64,000 bases of DNA from the NCBI GenBank assembly GCA_027919835.1, contig JANVFP010000027.1, positions 310,001 to 374,000 of the forward strand, read 5' to 3'. Within the stretch, counting starts at the first letter, position 1. Every line of letters begins with the position of its first letter. A model generated the notes under the pieces. The model was not told the DNA's origin. It worked only from the letters and a program-made list of their open reading frames with translations, and ran no database searches. Both the position numbers and the translations under genes were made by a program. The DNA comes from Lentinula raphanica. Taxonomy: Eukaryota; Basidiomycota; Agaricomycetes; Agaricales; Omphalotaceae. Of this stretch, positions 21,414-33,509 are shown piece by piece.

Positions 21414-23892
21414 CTACTCCTTTACTGCAGCCACGGGGTCCATTTCGATATCCTCCCCACTATTAGTAGGTGTATTCGCTCCCATCTCCGTCTTTGTTTG
21501 TGCAGAGATCTTCGACTTCTCTTTCTCTTTCCTCAGAGCTTCCTTCGCCTCCATCTTCAGCCGGTCCTCATCTCCCCTCAGCAGTTCCTTATGTTGAATC
21601 AGCACAACGCTTGCTACGAACGCAACCGCGGACAATGCCGAGTTCAGGATGAAGATGTTTCTGAACCCCTTGTTGTATCCTTGAGTGAGGATAAAATCAG
21701 CTTGTGTTGACGTGATTCCAAGGCTCGTGAGGTTAGAGGATTGACGGAGGAGGGCCGGTTCGTTGATGATGGTGGTTATTGTGTCGGAAGGGAGAGAGAA
21801 AGAATTCATGGAAACACGCATGGCGTTGTTTCTGGTTATGACTGGTTGAGGAAATGTAGCAGAGCGTACGGTACAAGTGGGACTTACAGTAAAGCAGCAG
21901 AAGATGGAAGTGCGAGTGCGCCCCCGAGGTTCCTCAAAAACTAGCGCATTCCGGTTCCATTAGCTAAATTACGGTTACAAACCACGGACAAAAGACGTAC
22001 GTTTCTCACAGCAGATACCACTGCCATATCCTTCCTCTCGACGCTAGCCTGAGCTGCGACCGTTGTGGTTTGCATGGTCTGGAAATCAAAGCATTCCTGA
22101 TCAGCTATGCAAAAGAACAAGCTACAACGAAGACTCTCACCACTCCTGCACCAAGACCTGCAAGAATCAGGAGGACGACCATCACTACTCGACTCGTCTG
22201 AGCAGTGAATATTGTTATGCAGCCGCATGCGACGGCATACAGGCCAAAACCGAAGTAGATAATGAACTGAAACAGGAGATTAAGACGAGCTTCTAAAAGA
22301 TTGAAAACGCATACTTGGTATTTTCCTGTACGAGTGACCCACATCCCCTAGCAAAGAAGGTTCAATGAGTAACATCTTCTGAATTCGTATCAATTCGAGC
22401 AACCCACAGATGCTAGCGCTGCGAAAACTAAACTGAGAACGAATGGAATGATAAATGAACCTACGGAGAAATAATCGTCAGTCGAAGAAATTGCGAAGGG
22501 GAAATTACGCACCAGAACGAGTGGACGAATAGCCTAAGATGACTTGGAAGAACTGGGGCAGATAGAAAAGCATCGAGAAAAACACATAGCCACTACAGAG
22601 TGCAGCACATTGAGCATGAAGAACTCGAAGACTGCTCTTAAGGTGTGACCTACTTGATGAACATGCAGATATACACGCCAACGACCGTCATGTGTCGAAA
22701 GATATACACTGAGAGAAGCGGATGAGTGCCATGGTCTTTGGACTTGTCGAGTTTGAATGATGCATACTCGGGACAAGGGGAAGCTTCGCTGCTTTGGATT
22801 CCCATACACAAAAGACGCCGACTGCGACTATTCCGGCAACGAGAGGTCCTAATATGATAGCTGAATTCCAAGGAAAGGTGACACCGCCCTGTATACATAG
22901 ATGAGCACTGGTAAAGTCAAGTATAAATCTCGTCTCTGCTTACCCACACCAATGGAAGCATGATCATCGTGCAGGCTCCGAGGGTTAACAGCACGCCGAC
23001 ATAGTCTATCATAAGTAGCTTGCTATTAGCGATAAAATAAAAAGTTAGACGGCGAAAGACAGAGCTCGAGGGAATGAGATACGAACCTACGCATGTCTCC
23101 TTGAACAGGCTTCAAAGGTAAGAGAAAGATGATGGCCACACTTGCCAGTAGAGCCACTGGAAGGGTGATCCAGAACGACCACTATCGATTTCGGTTAAGA
23201 GGATCAGACAAATTGAAAGGATTCGACTCACACGCCAAGTGACATGTTGAGCCAGTGCACCACCTATGATAGGACCAATTGTATATCCAGTTGCCGTCAC
23301 TGCCCCAGCATATCCCATAAACTTTCCTCTGTGAATGAAGTTCGGTCAGATCAAGGCTTTCGGGTCATAAAAGCGAAACAAACCTATCTCTCAACGTTAT
23401 GATATCTGAAATCACAATTTGCACCATACTTGTTGCACCACCATCACCCACACCAGCAATTGCACGACAGACGATCAGCATGATGATGGATTTCGAGAAT
23501 CCCGCGAGTAAATTCCCGAAGATATAGATCCCCATCGCCAGTGTTATCGCAGCCTTGCGGCCAAAGATATCCGAAAGACGACCGTACAAAGGTTGAAACG
23601 CGGTGGATGTCATTAGATACGCAGCTGGGATCCAGGCAGATACGGAGCCAGCGTTGAATGCAGATGAGACTGTTGAAAGAGAGGCAGAGACGATGACTTG
23701 ATCTAACGTCGTGACGAGGTTGCATAGAGAGAGGGCAAAGAGTACGATGATGACCTGACGATGGGGAAGAAGTCGGGTTTGGTCAGTGAGCTGGGGCTCT
23801 TTGAGTTGTGTTCTTCCAGCTGGTGGTTGTGAGTTGGGGCTACCGTTGTCGGTTGGAACCCCAGCAGCCTCTGCTGCCTGTGTCGATGCCAT
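21414..23892 (-). CDS. MFS drug:H+ antiporter-type exporter
   Basis: Starts at ATG 23890-23892. The first exon (to about 23384) has a polar N-terminus, TM1 LFALSLCNLVTTLDQVIV, and RLSDIFGRKAA (MFS loop 2-3 motif). The second exon holds GYTIGPIIGGAL, antiporter motif C (GxxxGPxxGG), diagnostic for the DHA exporters. Several short exons follow (WSFWITLPVALL; DYVGVLLTLGACTMIM). The last large exon (21414-21821 region) ends in a Lys/Glu-rich cytoplasmic tail. At least seven introns; about 14 TM segments are expected for the DHA2 type. Likely role is proton-coupled export of small molecules across the plasma membrane. It is divergent to the methyltransferase at 24842. Not every internal exon border was resolved. 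Confidence 0.8.
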
Positions 23893-24792
23893 CGTGGTCT
23901 AATCTTCAGAAATTTTGTGACTCGAAATTTGATCTGAACAGGTATATATAGTTACGTGTCGGAAACTATCCGAATGCTGATGCAATCGAATTACCTAGAC
24001 TGCCATACATTACCATACAGCAGATTGTACAGTGTAGTATCGCCACTGTCGAAGATATAGATAAGCAACGTCGAGTGAGACGAAGCCGATAGAGTCCGAG
24101 CAACAATCGTCACGGTGGTGGTTGAGAAGCTGATAATATTCGCTTTGACCGGTGGGAACATTCTGTGTTTGAATGAGAAAATCCAGAGAAAATCTCTTCC
24201 TGAGTCGTACCTCCACAAGCGTCCATATTTCACATCACTCACGCCATAGCAGAGTCTGAGTCGCAGGCTTTGAAGTCATTCCAGTGTCCTCACAAGATGA
24301 GCTTCTGTAGCAACAAAAGAAGGAAGTTGCAATTTATTCAACTCTCATTTACTAGAGCCGTGTTGCCCAATGATCATATCTCATCATGCGTGCCCGGTGC
24401 GTACTTGGCCTCCTTGCTGCACCAGTCGTATCTCTCAGCGTTGACGAAAACCTAGCTTATACTATAGAGACCTATAGTCAAACAGGATAACTTCTGACTG
24501 CTCTTTCATCGAAATTTCGGAGCATGATTATCGAGTATTCTTTGTCATTCTGCCCTCACACAGTGATCAATTCCGGATGATTCGAAGAAGAATCTTAGAG
24601 GGCCTTCCGTTTCCGCGCTGAACTGTTGAAGTTACAGTCTGCAGTGTATGTTCTTCGTCAGCCACACAGACTATGACTGTGGTGGTACCCGAACATCGGT
24701 TTCTCACCCAAATTGGTCTATGACCGCGAAGGTACTTAGGTCAGTCGGCTGTATCATATCGTGCTCATGACATTGTGCAATCCTTTGGAAGG

Positions 24793-24799
24793 GTATAAA
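24793..24799 (+). promoter_or_regulatory. TATA box of the methyltransferase gene
   Basis: TATAAAA 43-49 bp before the start codon at 24842, in the 950-bp divergent intergenic region. Confidence 0.5.
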
Positions 24800-24841
24800 A
24801 GACGCGATGTAGGCTTGAGCTGTCCCCCAACCTAGTAGATC

Positions 24842-25798
24842 ATGTCTTCCTTCGAACATCATCATCATGGTCATCATGGTCGCAACGATGCTGAAGACCA
24901 GAACCGCGACTACGTCGAGGCTAACAGAGCCCATTCTGATTCTTCTAACCTTGTTGAACTGCTCGATGAACATCCTGTGTTTGTCGAGTTCGCCGACACG
25001 TATGTGCTTTTCCTATCTGACACGTTCTTGCAAGCAGGTAAACTTTTTTTGTACAGCGTCGGGAAGGCCATGCGTGAAATTTTTCCCTTCGATCCAAACA
25101 ATACCATCGCGCTTGACTTTGCTTGTGGAACCGGTAATGATAATGAATAACCCTTGTCCTGGGACAATTATTGACTGAGCCCCTTCCAGGTCTGAGCGCT
25201 CGTTCCTATGCTCCATACGTCAAATCCGTGCTCGGAGTTGATATCAGTCAAAAAAGTCTCGACATATACAACAAGCAGGCTCTTGCTAAAGGGTTTGCTG
25301 ATAAGATGACTTGTGTTTATATCGAGCTCAAGGGCAATGAAGGCGAGCTGGACGGTGTTAAGTTTGACGTTGTCACTGTAAGTCCCAAGTCTTCATGCAC
25401 TATCTTCTCCGCCTTACCGAATCATACAGTGTGTGATGGCTTACCACCACTTCGCATCTGCCAAAGATACAACTGTCATGTTGGCCAAGTTACTCAAGCC
25501 GGGTGGAATGCTGCTCATAGTCGACATCGAGGCTCCTTCCGCTCACGATCCTCATGCTGAACCGGCTGCTGTTATTGATGGAATGCAAGGTCTGAATCAC
25601 GTCGCAAATAAGCACGGATACACGACCGAGGATATTCAAGAGATTTTCGAAGGAGCGGGACTAGTCTCGTTCAATATGAAACATCTTGCGCATATCGAGC
25701 TCAAGGATTCGAGTTTTGGTGCTGACACCTTTATGGCTAAAGGTTTTGATGTTGACACTTTTATGGCTCAAGGTGTTAAGCCAATGGAAGGATGTTGA
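24842..25798 (+). CDS. Class I SAM-dependent methyltransferase
   Basis: Four exons: 24842-24999, 25057-25133, 25190-25377 and 25430-25798; 263 aa. After a His-rich start (HHHHGHHG) comes VELLDEHPVFVEFADTVGKA, a pattern usual in fungal methyltransferases of this type. Motif I is ALDFACGTGLSA, the SAM-binding glycine loop, followed by LGVDISQKSLDIYN (acidic residue that binds the ribose), VMAYHHFA (motif IV region) and LKPGGMLLIVDIE (motif VI). The intron choice at 25000-25056 removes a foreign stretch and restores the conserved spacing. Substrate unknown; a small molecule is likely, given the family and the exporter next door. The C-terminus contains a short tandem duplication (DTFMAKG/DTFMAQG). 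Confidence 0.85.
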
Positions 25799-26350
25799 GC
25801 ATATGGTGCTCGAGCACATGTATGACTATAGTAATAGTAGTAGAATTCGAATTGTTCGAGCTTCGAGGACGGGCCTCAATATATATAGTAAGAAAGATGC
25901 CTTCTGTTGAACCAAACGTGTTCGCAGTGATTCCGTTCTCAGGCAGCCTCATGTGCCTGATATGCAGGTTGCCAGTAGTTATAAAGACAGCTCGTTCTCT
26001 GATGTAAATTCCTACAAAGAAAATGCAATCCTTGCCCGTCTACATATCTAAAAAGGCCTTCAAGCAGATAACGTGCGTCGCGCCACGAACAAAACACGCT
26101 ACGCGTATCGTGAGAAAGTCTCACATCACTTCGGGATCACGCGCTTCGACGACCACGCGCCAATTTCCTCTCTTCAATCTTCTCCGCGACTTCTATCACC
26201 AGTAAATAAATCAAACTCGTTGATCTAGCGAGCGAGCGAAGGACGGCAGCAAGTGAGTATATATAGCTTTTGCTCGTGATACTTCAATCCATGTGCACAA
26301 CGCTCAGAATGCTACCGGGCTCTTAAAAAGCCAGTTCCCATCTACCAGAA
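25799..26350. promoter_or_regulatory. Intergenic; promoter and leader of the ceramidase gene
   Basis: A TATATATA at 26259-26266 is the best core promoter. A 12-codon upstream reading frame (ATG 26291, TAA ending 26326) sits in the probable leader. Confidence 0.35.
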
Positions 26351-29300
26351 ATGCCTTTTGTCGTCCGGGATTTGCTGTCTTGGGATCTCCTGGATATTGC
26401 TCGTGGCACTCTGGACGCGATGACGGGCACTGTGCTCTACTATCTCACTGCTCTGTTGGCGTCGAGCAATGTTTTCCAAGGCAATGTTGGAGTGCAAAGC
26501 GTGGCTGGGCAGTATCTTCTTGGATTAGGTGAGCAAATAAGCCTCTTTTTTTAACAAAATTTGTCCTCATCTTTGCGAATAGGGACCGGAGACATCACTG
26601 GGTAACCTCCTTCAGCTTCAACGGACCTATGGACTTTCGCTGATTCTTCGTTATAGCCCAGTAGTCGAGACTAACATGATGGTTAGTGATTATGCGCATG
26701 TTTTTCACCGAATATATAGTTGTATTCTTCTAGGGATACGCCAGTCTAGCCCAGACGGATACAGGATTACATATGCGTCAACGCAGTCGTGTATTCATCG
26801 TTGCTGAACAGGATAATCCTTCTAACACCATCGTTTTCATTAACGCCGGTCAGTGATTTGTTTCTTGACCTCATGGCACTCCAGGACATATAGACGAATT
26901 CGGTCGCGAAGTTCTTCCATTCCTCTCAGAAGATGGTTCTTGTTTTACCTGGTGCTGATCTCAGTTACAGATATCGCAATGGGAGACACAGGCGTTCGAC
27001 GATCCATCGTTAGCAACCTCACTACTCTATACCCTGGTCTGTATACCAACGAGAACATTGCGTTCGTTGGAACACATCAACACTCTGGGGTTGGCGGGTA
27101 CCTGGAAAATCTCCTTCCACAAATTACCTCTTTGGGCTATGTTGCTGCTACAGCCAACGCGATCGTTCAAGGCACAGTTCTTGCCGTCCAAAGAGCGCAT
27201 GATAGTCTGGCGCCTGGAAGTCTCAGCTTGGGAAATACCACAGTGTTGAACGCGAACATCAATCGATCACCTTCGGCATATCTGGCGAATCCTGCTGAAG
27301 AGCGAGCAAGATACGAGTTTGATCAGGATAAAGAATTGACATTGTTGAGGTTTGACGACACGAGTGGGAATGCTCGAGGATTCCTCAGTTTTTTCGCTGT
27401 TCATGGAACAAGTCTGTATGAGGTATGTTACCGTCCGTAGTCCATCGTACGGCATCACAAAGGAGTCGCAGAACAACACTCTCATTAGCGGAGATAACAA
27501 AGGAATGGCGGCATACCTTTACGAATGTACGTTCGACCGCCGCTCTATTCTCGTAGTCACCCTTTCATGATCGTCTTCCCCCTAGCGATGGTCGAGCCTG
27601 ATTCAATGCCGGGGAATGCAACTTTCGTGGCCGGCTTTACTCAAGGTGAACCTCATCAATGCTCTAATCATCTTGATCTTTATGGTCGTGTTCAGCCAAT
27701 GTCGGTGATACCAGTCCTAATACGTGAGTCTCCTATGCACAGAAGGTATTCTTGCTGATCTTTGTTGTAAAGCCTCGGGGCGTTTTGCGAGAGTCCTGGT
27801 GAATCTTACGACGGGATGGCTTGTGATTTCGACCACTCCACCTGCGGCGGCACTGTAGAGGATTGTCACGGACGGTAGCCTAATACCCGTTTGTCTCTAG
27901 TCTGCTGCCTAATATCCTAAAAATCTAGTGGCCCCGGCTTCCGTATTTCGGACTTTGCGTCAAACGAGATAATCGCCCAACATCAAGTAGACGGCGCACA
28001 AACCGTCATGAAAGCTTCTAATCGCAGTTCGGTCACTGGTTCAGTGAGGAGTGTGCATGTATACTTGGACATGTAAGTTTTTGTTCAATGAACCGTCTAT
28101 TTTGACATCAGACATATGGCTAAGACCGCATTGAACCATTTTCGGTTAGGGCCAACCATACATTCACCTTACCAAATGGGACCAATGTCCAAACCTGTCC
28201 CGCTGCCATGGGTGAGAGCGTCGCATCACTTCTGCCTCCTAGGGTAAATTTAAAAGACTCCTTTCATAGGCTTTGCTTTCGCGGGTGGAACCACGTTTGA
28301 AAACTCTTGCTTCTACTTGCTGGTGGGAAACTGATTCAATTGCAGCGATGGTCCAGGTGCATTCGACTTCATCCAGGGGGACAATTCTTCGCAACCACAG
28401 TACGTCTTGGTCATCCAGACGTCCTCGTTCTCAATTCTAACGTTCAGATAGAAACCCATTCTGGGAGATAGTAAAAGGTCCGAAACCCTGTAATCTGCTT
28501 ACGCCCGGGATTATCATGCTAACTATAACGATTTTGAATAAGACTTTGTCACTCCAGCACCTTCCGCGGCACAGATAGCATGTCAGAATCCCAAGCCCAT
28601 CCTTCTCAACACTGTACGTTTCTGCGCTTCTATCGCATTTTCTCCCTCCTCTTCGTTCTGAACACGCCACATCAGGGATATGCGGACTTGCCGTATCAGT
28701 GGTCTCCAAGCACGGTGGATATCCAGATGCTTCGTATTGGACAATTGGGTCAGCAGCGCACTGAACGTTGGATTCACTAACTGATCCTTTCTCTTCTAGT
28801 CATGCTCATCATGCCGGGTGCGTTTTTCGATAAGGTTTCTCTTTGATGAGATTGAACCGACCACATTGGCATTGTGATCAGGTGAATTGACTACCATGTC
28901 CGGCCGTAGAATTAGGTTTGTTCCGTTCATTTTGGTGAAGAACGCACTCGAGCTCACAAGGTCTCCCCAATTCTTTTCGTTTTCGTACCACAAATGAATA
29001 GAGAAGCTGTTCGCTCCACGCTGATATCTTCGGGCGTCCTTGATAACAATGCTTATGTCGTGATTGCTGGTCCTGCGAACACATATGCCCATTATGTTGC
29101 TACTCTTGAAGAATACGGTGTACAGAGATATGAAGGAGCTTCCACGATCTTCGGGCAGTGTAGGTTCTAACCTTTGGTTCAACGCATGTTTGACGATCCT
29201 GTCATAATCAGATACGCTCGATGCTTACATTGACAAGTATACCAGCCTTGTACCCTTCATTGCAGACACAGTTGTGGGAACTCCAGCGTCAGACGCTGCC

Positions 29301-30003
29301 CCTGCTGAACAAACCTCCAAAGCCATCTCACTCCAGGTAAACTCATGATGCCACTGCCCGTTGATCCACTGACATAATGTCTCCATTCTCAGTTACCCGT
29401 CGTTTTCGATGCGGCTCCTCTTGGTTCGAAATTCGGGCAAGTACAAACGGATGTCAGTTCTTCCCCTTACCAGGCAGGCCAAACGGCCTTCGCGACTTTT
29501 GTTGGAGCAAATCCAAGGGTGACCATTGCTGTTTCTCATATGTCAGCAACACCGTAGTTGATGGTGATACTTTAGAATAACCTTCGATTAGAAGGAACGT
29601 TTTTGAACGTTGACCGACTTGTCGCAGGAGCATGGCAGCCTTTCAAGACTGACTCTCATCCATCCACGACTTATTCCTGGGTACAAACTAGCACAGTGAG
29701 TATCCGTAATCAGTTCTCAGAATGTATCTACATCGCCTTCATAGATTCTGGGTACCAGTCAAGTCAATATAACCTGGTAACTCCTCTCTTCTCTGAAATA
29801 ATACCATATTTCGGGCTGACGTCTTTTCTCAAGGACTATCGAGGACGGAACTCCATGTAAGTTGGTCTCCTTTTGCACGACCGCTCAATCTCAACGTCAT
29901 CGTAGCTGGAACATATCGTATCCGTTACTTTGGCGATTCGAAACCTCTCATTGGCTCCATATCCTCTTTCACAGGACAATCGAGTAACTTTACTGTCTCA
30001 TGA
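26351..30003 (+). CDS. Neutral ceramidase
   Basis: About a dozen exons. In order: QYLLGLG|TGDITGPVVETNMMGYA (conserved N-terminal catalytic core), SRVFIVAEQ, DIAMGDTGVRR, then THQHSGVGGYLENLLPQ, which corresponds to the active-site THxHSGxGG with the nucleophile Ser. Then GTTVLN-type repeats, LTLLRFDDTSGNARGFLSFF, AVHGTSL, IMPGELTTMSGRRIR (conserved near the C-terminal domain) and a last exon ending GDSKPLIGSISSFTGQS...FTVS, TGA at 30001-30003. The enzyme hydrolyses the N-acyl bond of ceramide to sphingosine and fatty acid. The start at 26351 or the in-frame ATG at 26420 is possible; the latter gives a better signal peptide (MTGTVLYYLTALLASS). No disabling change seen. Confidence 0.88.
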
Positions 30004-30267
30004 ACCATGCAGCGAGAAATGATTTCTTCGTAAATCATACGTTGTTGTTTCATTTCATGGACTTCTTGTAATGACGCTACGCTTGAAATTTGATATCTTT
30101 TCTCGGTGATTCTCCCGCATGGCAGTGGCGGTTTGTTGACCGCCCTCCAGCGGTCCGTTGACCGATCTAACTATGCCTCGAGGTGTACATGTGTTACCGA
30201 AACAACCAGCGCTGGAGAACACGTTCCCAGACAACTTCTCATCGTCTTTCGCGCCATACCCTCGACC

Positions 30268-30896
30268 ATGTTTCGTGATTTAGCTCAGCTCGGTGTCAAA
30301 AGCTCCACATCAGAGAAAAAATCCATGTCACCGACTCTAAGGTCTGATGTTTACACCACCATAGACCAATGCAAAGCCTGGCTTGCTGGGATGCGTGGGC
30401 AGACAGGAGATGGAGTATCATATGCTCCTATGTTGAACACAATCAAGAAACATTTCCCAAATACAACTATCGGTCTAGAGGCGCTTGGACAGATCGAAGT
30501 GGAAGTTGGAGTGATTGTCGGCGGAATCACAAACATGGTTCTCGAAATGAGCAAGTGGGAAGCTCTTGCAGGTGGGATGGCCATGCGTACATGGGTGAAC
30601 ACACTCGTCAACGTGTACGCAACGATTCCTCAGAGCTCAAAGAAGGAAAGAATCGCCCGAGGGATTGTACTAGGGATTAACCAAAAAACGGAGTATTCTT
30701 TGATGACGAAGGAATTTGCTGCCAGAATTCAGATTATATCCTGTTTAAAAAGCCGTAAGCAACTTATTCAAACATTTCCGGCATACCGCTGAATGTTTTT
30801 GTTTTTCGGTTGTCACTAGTTTGCCCAAAAATATTTGGCACCGGGAGCGAGGAGGGCAGACAAGCCGAAGCGATGTTGAGTTCGAAGTTGATTTAG
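30268..30896 (+). CDS. Hypothetical protein, two exons
   Basis: Exon 1 30268-30754 and exon 2 30820-30896 join through GTAAGC...CACTAG to give exactly 187 aa. I chose the ATG at 30268 (MFRDLAQLGVKSS) because the upstream part of the open frame (from 30106) looks like leader. The middle is helical with SKWEALAGGMAMRTWVNTL and a Gly/Ile/Val-rich stretch VEVGVIVGGITNMV. I recognise no family. The predicted C-terminus from exon 2 (FGTGSEEGRQAEAML) is protein-like and supports the splice. It lies 265 bp downstream of the ceramidase on the same strand. Confidence 0.5.
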
Positions 30897-31297
30897 AATT
30901 CCGTACACTCTGTGTTCTCGAACTCCCTCGTCCGTAATGGACAAAACCTTATACAGTCTTGTTCTGACACTACGGACTTTGAGAGAAAAAACAAAAGACT
31001 ATCGTAGGCTATGGTAGGTCACATGCATAGCGAAGTTTTGGTGCTAGAGTACTGAGTAACAAGAAAATGTAGCTGGTATAGGTATAGTAATACAAGAAAT
31101 GACGTTCGGAAATATCCATATCCTCTCGAGAGCCACGAACGACGTTTCGATCCTGGCATAGGAAAAGATGTAGTGGAATTATACCGAAGCATATAAATAT
31201 GAACATAATTTAAGGTCTCTCGCTGAGCGCTTCAAGTTCAAGGCTAACTTGGCTTTGAGCTTCAAATTGCCTACAGCGAAAACTGAAGGAGGATCAG

Positions 31298-32266
31298 TCA
31301 AGAGCGACGTTCAAGATAATCTTCACTCACAAAATGTGACTGCAGCGGAAAGTTCGTTGTGGTTGGCGAGGAAGAGCTCGAACCACTTCCGATACTTGAA
31401 CCACCAAAATCCTCCCAGCAGTCGGGAGTATTCGACATAGAAGTCAATCCTTTTTGACCGACAGCAAGCTCATCTTGAAAGCAATCCCAACCCCGAGAGC
31501 CATAGGTCGCAGACATTTCCGAAACATGGCCATGATTGAATCTTGTGTCGAATTGTCGGTAATCAGAGGCATCGATTGGCTGAAAGGTACCGATATTGGG
31601 GCTCAGAGTGGAAAACGAGGATGCGGGTGAAGAGTCCACTCTTGCTGGTACGTATCTGAATTTGTATGTCGCAGAGAACAATGTAGTCGGTGCGTCAAAA
31701 GATGAGGAAGGCTCGCGTGTTATGTGATGTTCAATGGTGAACTGCGTGGGGTCTTCGTTGTTCTATCAGATCATGTGTACATAGCAATGGCAATAGACTG
31801 CCTTACCTGGACTGTCACAGATCATGTTCCAGTACCTGGGAACTAAGTCGCATGTGTACACAGACGCGCTTGCGGGTGCATGCGAGTCCGCGGCAGTCAA
31901 GAAAGACTGATCGTCAAAAGTGCCGTTAGCACAGTAGATTCTGAACGCTGAATGCGCCGTGGAAACATCGGTGCTCGATGTGAAAGCTAATGACGGCTTG
32001 ATTTCCTTGATCCTGCGAGGGCCACACGATGAGATGGCATCGAGAGAGTTGGTGATATCGAAATCGGGAGAATATTTGTGTGAACCAACAGAAGAAGGGC
32101 CCACTTCAGGTACAAGGTCAATGAATAGCACATCTGGAGAGTTTGTGAACACTGATTCCTGCGATGTAGGTGAGGTTGGAACCGATGAAGATCCGGCAGT
32201 CGAACGAGAACCAGAACGTCGTAGCGAGTAATGCGACCGATTGGAGATAGGGGTTGTAGAGTTCAT
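31298..32266 (-). CDS. Hypothetical Ser-rich protein
   Basis: Two open segments on the minus strand, 32266 to about 31808 and about 31750 to 31298, appear to be one gene. The N-terminal part (MNSTTPISNRSHYSLRRSGS) is Ser/Thr-rich and disordered. The middle reads AFRIYCANGTFDDQSFLTAA and PRYWNMICD, then after the intron TQFTIEHHITREPSSSF and SATYKFRYVPARVD. The donor GTAAGG (near 31807) is good, but the in-frame acceptor has to be an unusual AAG, so the junction is uncertain. The tail is rich in Ser and Gly. No family recognised. Confidence 0.45.
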
Positions 32267-32269
32267 AAC

Positions 32270-33218
32270 GGGTGAAAGTAGCCTTTGTACTATAACCCGG
32301 TGAGCATGAGATAAAGGTCGAGGAGAATACACCGACGTTTTCGACCTCCTCCACAAGTATCTCTCAACTGTTGTAAACGACTACCCACTTGTTTCGCGGT
32401 TCGCACCTCCCCGGTTGTTTTTAGTATGTGATCAGAAATGAATCTGTTGCGCATGGGGAACCTAAATTTTGAGCTCAGCTTGACGAATAAGAGCGTATTC
32501 CTAACCAGTCCTCACCGGCCAAGTAGAAGCGTTTCTCGAGAGTTATCAGGCTGATAAAGAGATAAACCTAACGCGTCTTGGTTAGCTTGACAGTAAAGGC
32601 ATTCGAAAGAACTTGCCTTCGAGGAGAGCGGCCTCTAAATGCAGTGGCCACACAACTTTCCCCCTTTGAGTGTTTTCCAGCTTTTTCGGCATTTTACAAC
32701 GGCACGGAAGACATCATCAGTCCCCGATGACGAAGTCGAGAAGGCGGGATCTAACGAGCAACTTTCGAGACTAGGTGAGGGTGATGAAGTACTCGAGATG
32801 TCACTGTCAGTCGTGTACTGCGAATGTGACAAGCTTGGTGAAAGGTATGCCATAGCAGAAAGGTAGAGTAGAGATGGCAAGAGGATTGACAAACAGGGGA
32901 TGGAGCGGAAGATCTTTTAAATGACCAAGGCCGAGTGGAAATGATGCTAAATCAAAAGATATTCGCCTAGTCCAGCTCGGCTGTAGATAAATGAAAAAAT
33001 ATCCACGGAGTACAGATTGAATCTTCTCGTAAATTGACAAAGCACAGGGATGACTGGCTTCGAACCTTGTTCAAACTGTTCAAACGCCAAACGCATGGAT
33101 CGATTCGGAACTTCTATCGGAAAGTCGTGATAAGTTCAAAAATACAATAACAGCCGAAAAAGGCGATGTAAAGCGCACGATTCTTCTCAGGTGTATTCGT
33201 TCGTTCGACATTCTTGCG
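32270..33218. other. Intergenic, no gene supported
   Basis: A minus-strand open frame (32635-32853 from its first ATG) encodes a Ser-rich 72-residue peptide without recognisable features; I do not call it a gene. Confidence 0.35.
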
Positions 33219-33509
33219 ATGAGTTCGAACAATGTGCAAATCGACGCGTTGAGACGCGAATACCAAAGTTTACTTCTCAGCGTTTGTCGGCGCTTCTCAA
33301 TAACTGAACAGCAAAGAGTAAAAATCCTCCTCGCTCGAACCTGCACATATTTCTCCGTTCTCATGCCATGTGTACAGCCACATGTCGGTGTATGTTTTGA
33401 CCGACAACTATTGACGCGGAAAAAGCTTGTAAGTACCAGTGTAAGTCATAATCTGACACGGAAACTACCTCGACCGGTGTGTTCATTGAAGGAGAGGAGG
33501 AAAACTTGA
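33219..33509 (+). CDS. Doubtful small ORF
   Basis: 96 codons starting MSSNNVQIDALRREYQSLL, which has an amphipathic, helix-like beginning. A GTAAGT donor follows KKL near 33430, so the real C-terminus may differ. No homology recognised and no neighbour context. Confidence 0.2.
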   Translation: MSSNNVQIDALRREYQSLLLSVCRRFSITEQQRVKILLARTCTYFSVLMPCVQPHVGVCFDRQLLTRKKLVSTSVSHNLTRKLPRPVCSLKERRKT

